Source: Hymenobacter norwichensis DSM 15439
GTDB lineage: Bacteria; Bacteroidota; Bacteroidia; Cytophagales; Hymenobacteraceae
Direction of reading: 5' to 3'
Assembly (NCBI RefSeq): GCF_000420705.1
Contig: NZ_ATVL01000007.1
Location: 682,001-746,000 of the forward strand
DNA: 64,000 bases
The notes beneath the pieces are model-generated. The model was not told the DNA's origin and ran no database searches. It saw nothing but the letters and a program-made list of their open reading frames with translations. This document shows, piece by piece, positions 60,740-64,000 of this stretch; the stretch's first letter is position 1, and each line of letters begins with the position of its first letter. The position numbers were made by a program, and so were the translations under genes.

Positions 60740-63220
60740 TTACTTGGCCTGCTGGATTTCAGTTACGGCTTTGTCGATGATGGGCTGCTGCATGGTGGCA
60801 GCGGCGCCCGACTTGCCTTTGGTTACGCCTTGCAGTAGCTCAATCATGGGCTTGTCGGCGCCGCGGGCTTTGAACTGAATGGCAATGGCCTTAATCCGGT
60901 CTACGCCTTCGGCAAAAGCCGTAGGGTCTTGCAGGCGGGGGAGCATAGTGGAAATGCTTTCCAACAAGCCGAACTTGCCTTGCAGGCTGGCGGCATCGTA
61001 CTTGGTGCGGATGTAGTTCCACTCGGGTGTGCCACCGGCTTTGGCGTACACCTCCGTTACAGACTGTACCACCGACTGTTGCTCACTGGTTTCCAGCGGC
61101 TTCGCCAGCTTCAAGGCTTGCGCCGGGTCGGTGCTGGCCAAGGCGCTAAGCGCAGCGCCCTGCACGTTGTACGATTTGCTGTCGTTGAACTTGTTGGCAA
61201 ACAGTTTGGCGTCGCGCTTGTCCTTTAGCTTCGATAGAGTAGTGAGGGCATCGGCTAGTACGGCGGGCTCTTTCTCGCTGGCCGCTAGTTTCCGGACGGC
61301 AGGGGCAGCCGCTTTGGCTACGGCTTTGTCGTCGAGGTCGAGGCGCTCTAGGGCGAGACTGCGCAAGCCGGCGAATTTGTCGCGCAAGCCGCTCAGCAAC
61401 AGGGTACGGGCAGCAGCGTTGGTTTTCTGTTCGTTGGCAGCGGCTACTAAAGCTTCGCGCCGGTCCAGGTACAAGGGAGCGTGGGCATACTGGTAAGCGT
61501 ATTCGGCCATCGACTTCTTGTCGGTAGGCATCCACACCAGCGTTTTTTCGGCGTCCACGTTCACTAAGTCGGGCTTGCTGGCCAGCGGCATCAGGAAAGT
61601 TTGCGTGGCTTCGGTCATCATCACGCGCTGGCGCTGCGGCTTGCCGTTCACGTAGTAATCAATGGCAAACGGCAACTGAAATACTTTGCCGGGCTGCGTC
61701 TGCTTCACGGTTACGGCCTGGATCTTTTTGGCGGCGTCCCAGCTGTAATCGATGGTAACCAGCGGGTGGCCCGAGCTGAAATACCACTGGTTGTAGAACC
61801 AGTTCAAATCCTGGCCCGATACGGCTTCCATGGCCAAGCGCATCTGGTGGGCTTCGCCATTGCCGAGGGCGTTGTCTTTCAAATACTTCTGCAAGCCAGC
61901 AAAAAATACGTCGTCGCCGAGGTAGGTGCGCAGCATGTCTACAATGGCGCCGCCCTTCTGGTAGCTCACCAAGTCGAACATGTCCTCTTTGTCGGCGTAG
62001 TGGAAGCGCACCAAGTCCTTAGAGGCACTACGGGCGTTGGTGAGGTAGTTGCGCAGGTTGCGGTAGTTGTGCGCGTCGGCCTCGTCGGCGCCGTACTTGT
62101 GCTCGGCATAGAGGCCTTCCGAGAAGTCGGCCATACTCTCGTTCACGGTCAGGTTGCTCCAGCTTTCGGCCGTCACGTAGTCGCCAAACCACTGGTGGAA
62201 CAGCTCGTGCGCAATAACCGATTCGTTGCTGTACGGCCGGTCAATTAGCTCCCGGTCGGTCATCTGCACAAAGTCGCCGTGCAGGGTGGCCGAGGTGTTT
62301 TCCATGGCCCCGCTCACGTAGTCGCGCACCACAATCTGGGCGTACTTGTTCCACGGAAACTCCACGCCCAGCCGGGTCGAGAAGAATTCCAGCATGTCGG
62401 GCGTGTTGCCGAAAATCTGCTTGGCGTAAGGCGCGTACTTGGGCTCCAGGTAGTAGCTGACTTCCTTGCCGCGCCAAGTTTCCTTATGGATTTTGAAGTC
62501 GCCGACGGCCATCATAAACAGATAGGGCGCGTGCGGCAATTCCATTTTCCAGGTATCGGTGCGCAGGCCGGCCCCAGCAGGTTTCTGGCTGACTAGGGCG
62601 CCATTGCTGAGCGTGACGTACTTGCTGGGCACCGTCATGCTGATTTCCGAGGTGGTTTTCTGGTTGGGCCGGTCGATGGTCGGGAACCAGGCCGATGAAG
62701 CTTCCGTCTCACCTTGCGTCCAGATTTGCACCGGCTTACCGGCTACGGAGCTATCGGGGTTGATGAAATACAGGCCCTTGGCATCGGAAATGGCCGCGCT
62801 GCCTTGCACTTTTAGCTCGTCGGGCTTGGCTGTGTACTCGATGTACACCATATATGCGGTGCCCGGTGCCATGCTTTTGCCGAGGTCGATGCGCAGGTTG
62901 TTCTGGTCGGAGTAGGTGTATTTGAGGGGCACCTGCTGCTCGCCGTTCATCAAGGCCACGCTCTTGATATCCATGCCTTTAGCATCGAGCCGCAAGGAAT
63001 CGGTGGCGTAACCGTGGGGCTTGAGCGTCACCCACTCTTTGCCGTAGAGGTAGCGCTTGGCATAATCGAAGCGCACATCCAACTTGGTGTGTACCAAGTC
63101 GTTGATTTTGGTGGCTGAAGCCCGGTACGGCCCAACTGGCTCGGTGGGTGGGGCAGGGGCCTGGCCCTGCACAGCACTGGCGGCTAGTACCAACAGGCCT
63201 AGCGCAAAAGAATGCTTCAT
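60740..63220 (-). CDS. M1-family zinc aminopeptidase, secreted
   Basis: 826 aa with a signal peptide ending SAVQGQ. GAMENTSATLHGD is the substrate-binding GAMEN-type motif; VIAHELFHQWFGDY gives His338-Glu339-His342 and NESMADFSE gives the third zinc ligand Glu361. After the catalytic domain a helical HEAT-like C-terminal region (about 550-826) follows. It removes N-terminal residues from peptides in the periplasm or outside. No operon partner is evident; the Cys/Gly-tailed protein gene lies upstream on the same strand. Confidence 0.95.
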   Translation of the reverse strand: MKHSFALGLLVLAASAVQGQAPAPPTEPVGPYRASATKINDLVHTKLDVRFDYAKRYLYGKEWVTLKPHGYATDSLRLDAKGMDIKSVALMNGEQQVPLKYTYSDQNNLRIDLGKSMAPGTAYMVYIEYTAKPDELKVQGSAAISDAKGLYFINPDSSVAGKPVQIWTQGETEASSAWFPTIDRPNQKTTSEISMTVPSKYVTLSNGALVSQKPAGAGLRTDTWKMELPHAPYLFMMAVGDFKIHKETWRGKEVSYYLEPKYAPYAKQIFGNTPDMLEFFSTRLGVEFPWNKYAQIVVRDYVSGAMENTSATLHGDFVQMTDRELIDRPYSNESVIAHELFHQWFGDYVTAESWSNLTVNESMADFSEGLYAEHKYGADEADAHNYRNLRNYLTNARSASKDLVRFHYADKEDMFDLVSYQKGGAIVDMLRTYLGDDVFFAGLQKYLKDNALGNGEAHQMRLAMEAVSGQDLNWFYNQWYFSSGHPLVTIDYSWDAAKKIQAVTVKQTQPGKVFQLPFAIDYYVNGKPQRQRVMMTEATQTFLMPLASKPDLVNVDAEKTLVWMPTDKKSMAEYAYQYAHAPLYLDRREALVAAANEQKTNAAARTLLLSGLRDKFAGLRSLALERLDLDDKAVAKAAAPAVRKLAASEKEPAVLADALTTLSKLKDKRDAKLFANKFNDSKSYNVQGAALSALASTDPAQALKLAKPLETSEQQSVVQSVTEVYAKAGGTPEWNYIRTKYDAASLQGKFGLLESISTMLPRLQDPTAFAEGVDRIKAIAIQFKARGADKPMIELLQGVTKGKSGAAATMQQPIIDKAVTEIQQAK

Positions 63221-63349
63221 TGAAAGGAACGTGAGAGGAAGAGGTTTGAGGGCCTAAAGATGTGGACTTCAAGCTGAAGTTGCCTCGCACCCTCGAAGAA
63301 ACATCTCCTGCATCAGCAGGACCCGTGCGTTCCTGCCAGCCAAGGAAAG

Positions 63350-64000
63350 CTAGTCGCCGCCACAGCCGCCGCAACCCGAGCAGCCACTGTCGCCGCCACA
63401 GCCACTATCCCCACTGCTATTGTCGCCACCGCCGCCGCTGCTATTGTCAGAGTCGCCGTGGCTGGGGCAATGGCTGTCGAAGGTGGTGCCGTGTGCGTGC
63501 CAGGAAGTGCCACTATCGGTGGTGCCGCCAAAATCGGTGCTGGTATTGTCGCGTGGCTCGTGCAGCTGGTGTAGCTCCCGTTCCAGCTGGCTGCTAGTTT
63601 CCGAGGTGTAGGAAGGCAGCAGAAAAAACGCGCCGCCGAGCAATGACATCAGCTGGTAGCTGTTGGCCGGGTTTTGCGCGGTTTGCGCCTTCACCTCTTT
63701 GTCGAGGCGCACTAGTTCCGCTTCAACGGCGTCTTGCAGCTGCTGGCCCTCCCGGGTGAGGTAGCGGGTATTGATCAGGCTCCAAAACCAGTGCTGCGAA
63801 AACAATTGCCCGGTGCGCGCATTCGCCTCAATGAGCTTGTAGTACTCCGACGCGGTGCGGGCCTGCTCAAACACCATGTGTACGTACTGCTTGAATGGTA
63901 TACGCAGTTGGTCTTCAGCTCGGAACGCGTTAATCAGCAGCTTTTCGTGAGGTAATGCTGCGTGCGTGCGCAGGGCAGGGCCGCTTACAATGTATTGCTG
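63350..64000 (-). CDS. Cys/Gly-tailed membrane protein (TIGR04222-like), 5' end outside window
   Basis: The frame stays open to the window edge (the first ATG inside is at 63877), so only the C-terminal ~216 residues are visible. They contain a helical segment (VFEQARTASEYYKLIEANAR), a hydrophobic stretch (SYQLMSLLGGAFFLLPSYT) and a tail of about 75 residues rich in Gly, Ser, Asp and His ending with seven Cys in DSGCGGDSGCSGCGGCGGD. The Cys-Gly tail and preceding helices resemble TIGR04222-type membrane proteins of unknown function. It is upstream of, and in line with, the M1 peptidase gene. Confidence 0.75.
   Translation of the reverse strand, partial: QQYIVSGPALRTHAALPHEKLLINAFRAEDQLRIPFKQYVHMVFEQARTASEYYKLIEANARTGQLFSQHWFWSLINTRYLTREGQQLQDAVEAELVRLDKEVKAQTAQNPANSYQLMSLLGGAFFLLPSYTSETSSQLERELHQLHEPRDNTSTDFGGTTDSGTSWHAHGTTFDSHCPSHGDSDNSSGGGGDNSSGDSGCGGDSGCSGCGGCGGD

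Noticed and set aside
1-64000. CRISPR arrays, rRNA genes, prophage or toxin-antitoxin pairs
   Set aside because: No regularly spaced direct repeats, rRNA sequence or phage genes were seen.

Overview
The window looks like chromosomal DNA of a Bacteroidota member, most likely the Hymenobacter lineage (inference). Start codons rarely have a Shine-Dalgarno sequence, one promoter of the TTG / TAnnTTTG type is visible (50203-50231), and a tandem D-Ala-D-Ala ligase, a transaldolase/glucose-6-phosphate isomerase fusion and many long intergenic palindromes are present. DNA is GC-rich by eye, with a few AT-rich intergenic stretches.

Region 1 (about 1-34650) is an L-arabinose / arabinan utilisation locus. 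It encodes a lipoprotein aldose 1-epimerase, ribulokinase (araB), ribulose-5-P 4-epimerase (araD), arabinose isomerase (araA), a sodium:solute symporter, and secreted GH51, GH27, GH127, GH39-like and two GH43 enzymes. It also holds glpD/glpK, a probable 3-keto-glycoside set (DUF6807, Tat-exported Gfo/Idh/MocA oxidoreductase, double DUF1080 protein), an MFS transporter, Tal-Pgi fusion, transketolase and a LacI-family regulator. Arabinan would be cut outside the cytoplasm, arabinose imported and converted to xylulose-5-P, then passed to the pentose-phosphate enzymes at 26804-31819. A palindrome with core CAATCG(A/G)TTG lies at the 5' ends of five of these genes and is a candidate operator for the LacI protein. 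No SusC/SusD pair is in the window. A 1.0-kb IS630-type element sits at 21363-22382.

Region 2 (34650-49600) is mostly housekeeping: a DnaQ-like exonuclease overlapping a cNMP/CBS/DUF294 protein, a PASTA protein, tandem Ddl, pgk, a small membrane protein, a site-2 protease, a HAD phosphatase, tRNA(CAU), katG and a DUF808 membrane protein.

Region 3 (49600-55100) has a 660-bp gene-poor stretch, then a promoter and leader with an intrinsic terminator and overlapping leader ORF ahead of pyrB-pyrC, a small membrane gene split by a -1 frameshift at a slippery heptamer, and purE-purK.

Region 4 (55100-64000) has an OmpR-type response regulator and histidine kinase, a SulP transporter, a quinone-oxidoreductase-like dehydrogenase, an M1 aminopeptidase, and the 3' part of a Cys/Gly-tailed membrane protein running off the end.

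At least four kinds of palindromic repeat are scattered between genes. One family (about 95-120 bp, arms up to 36 bp perfect) occurs five times plus a half copy, and others reach into coding sequence (ddl, the GH39-like gene, the pgk stop codon). Assignments come from reading motifs; no database search was run.
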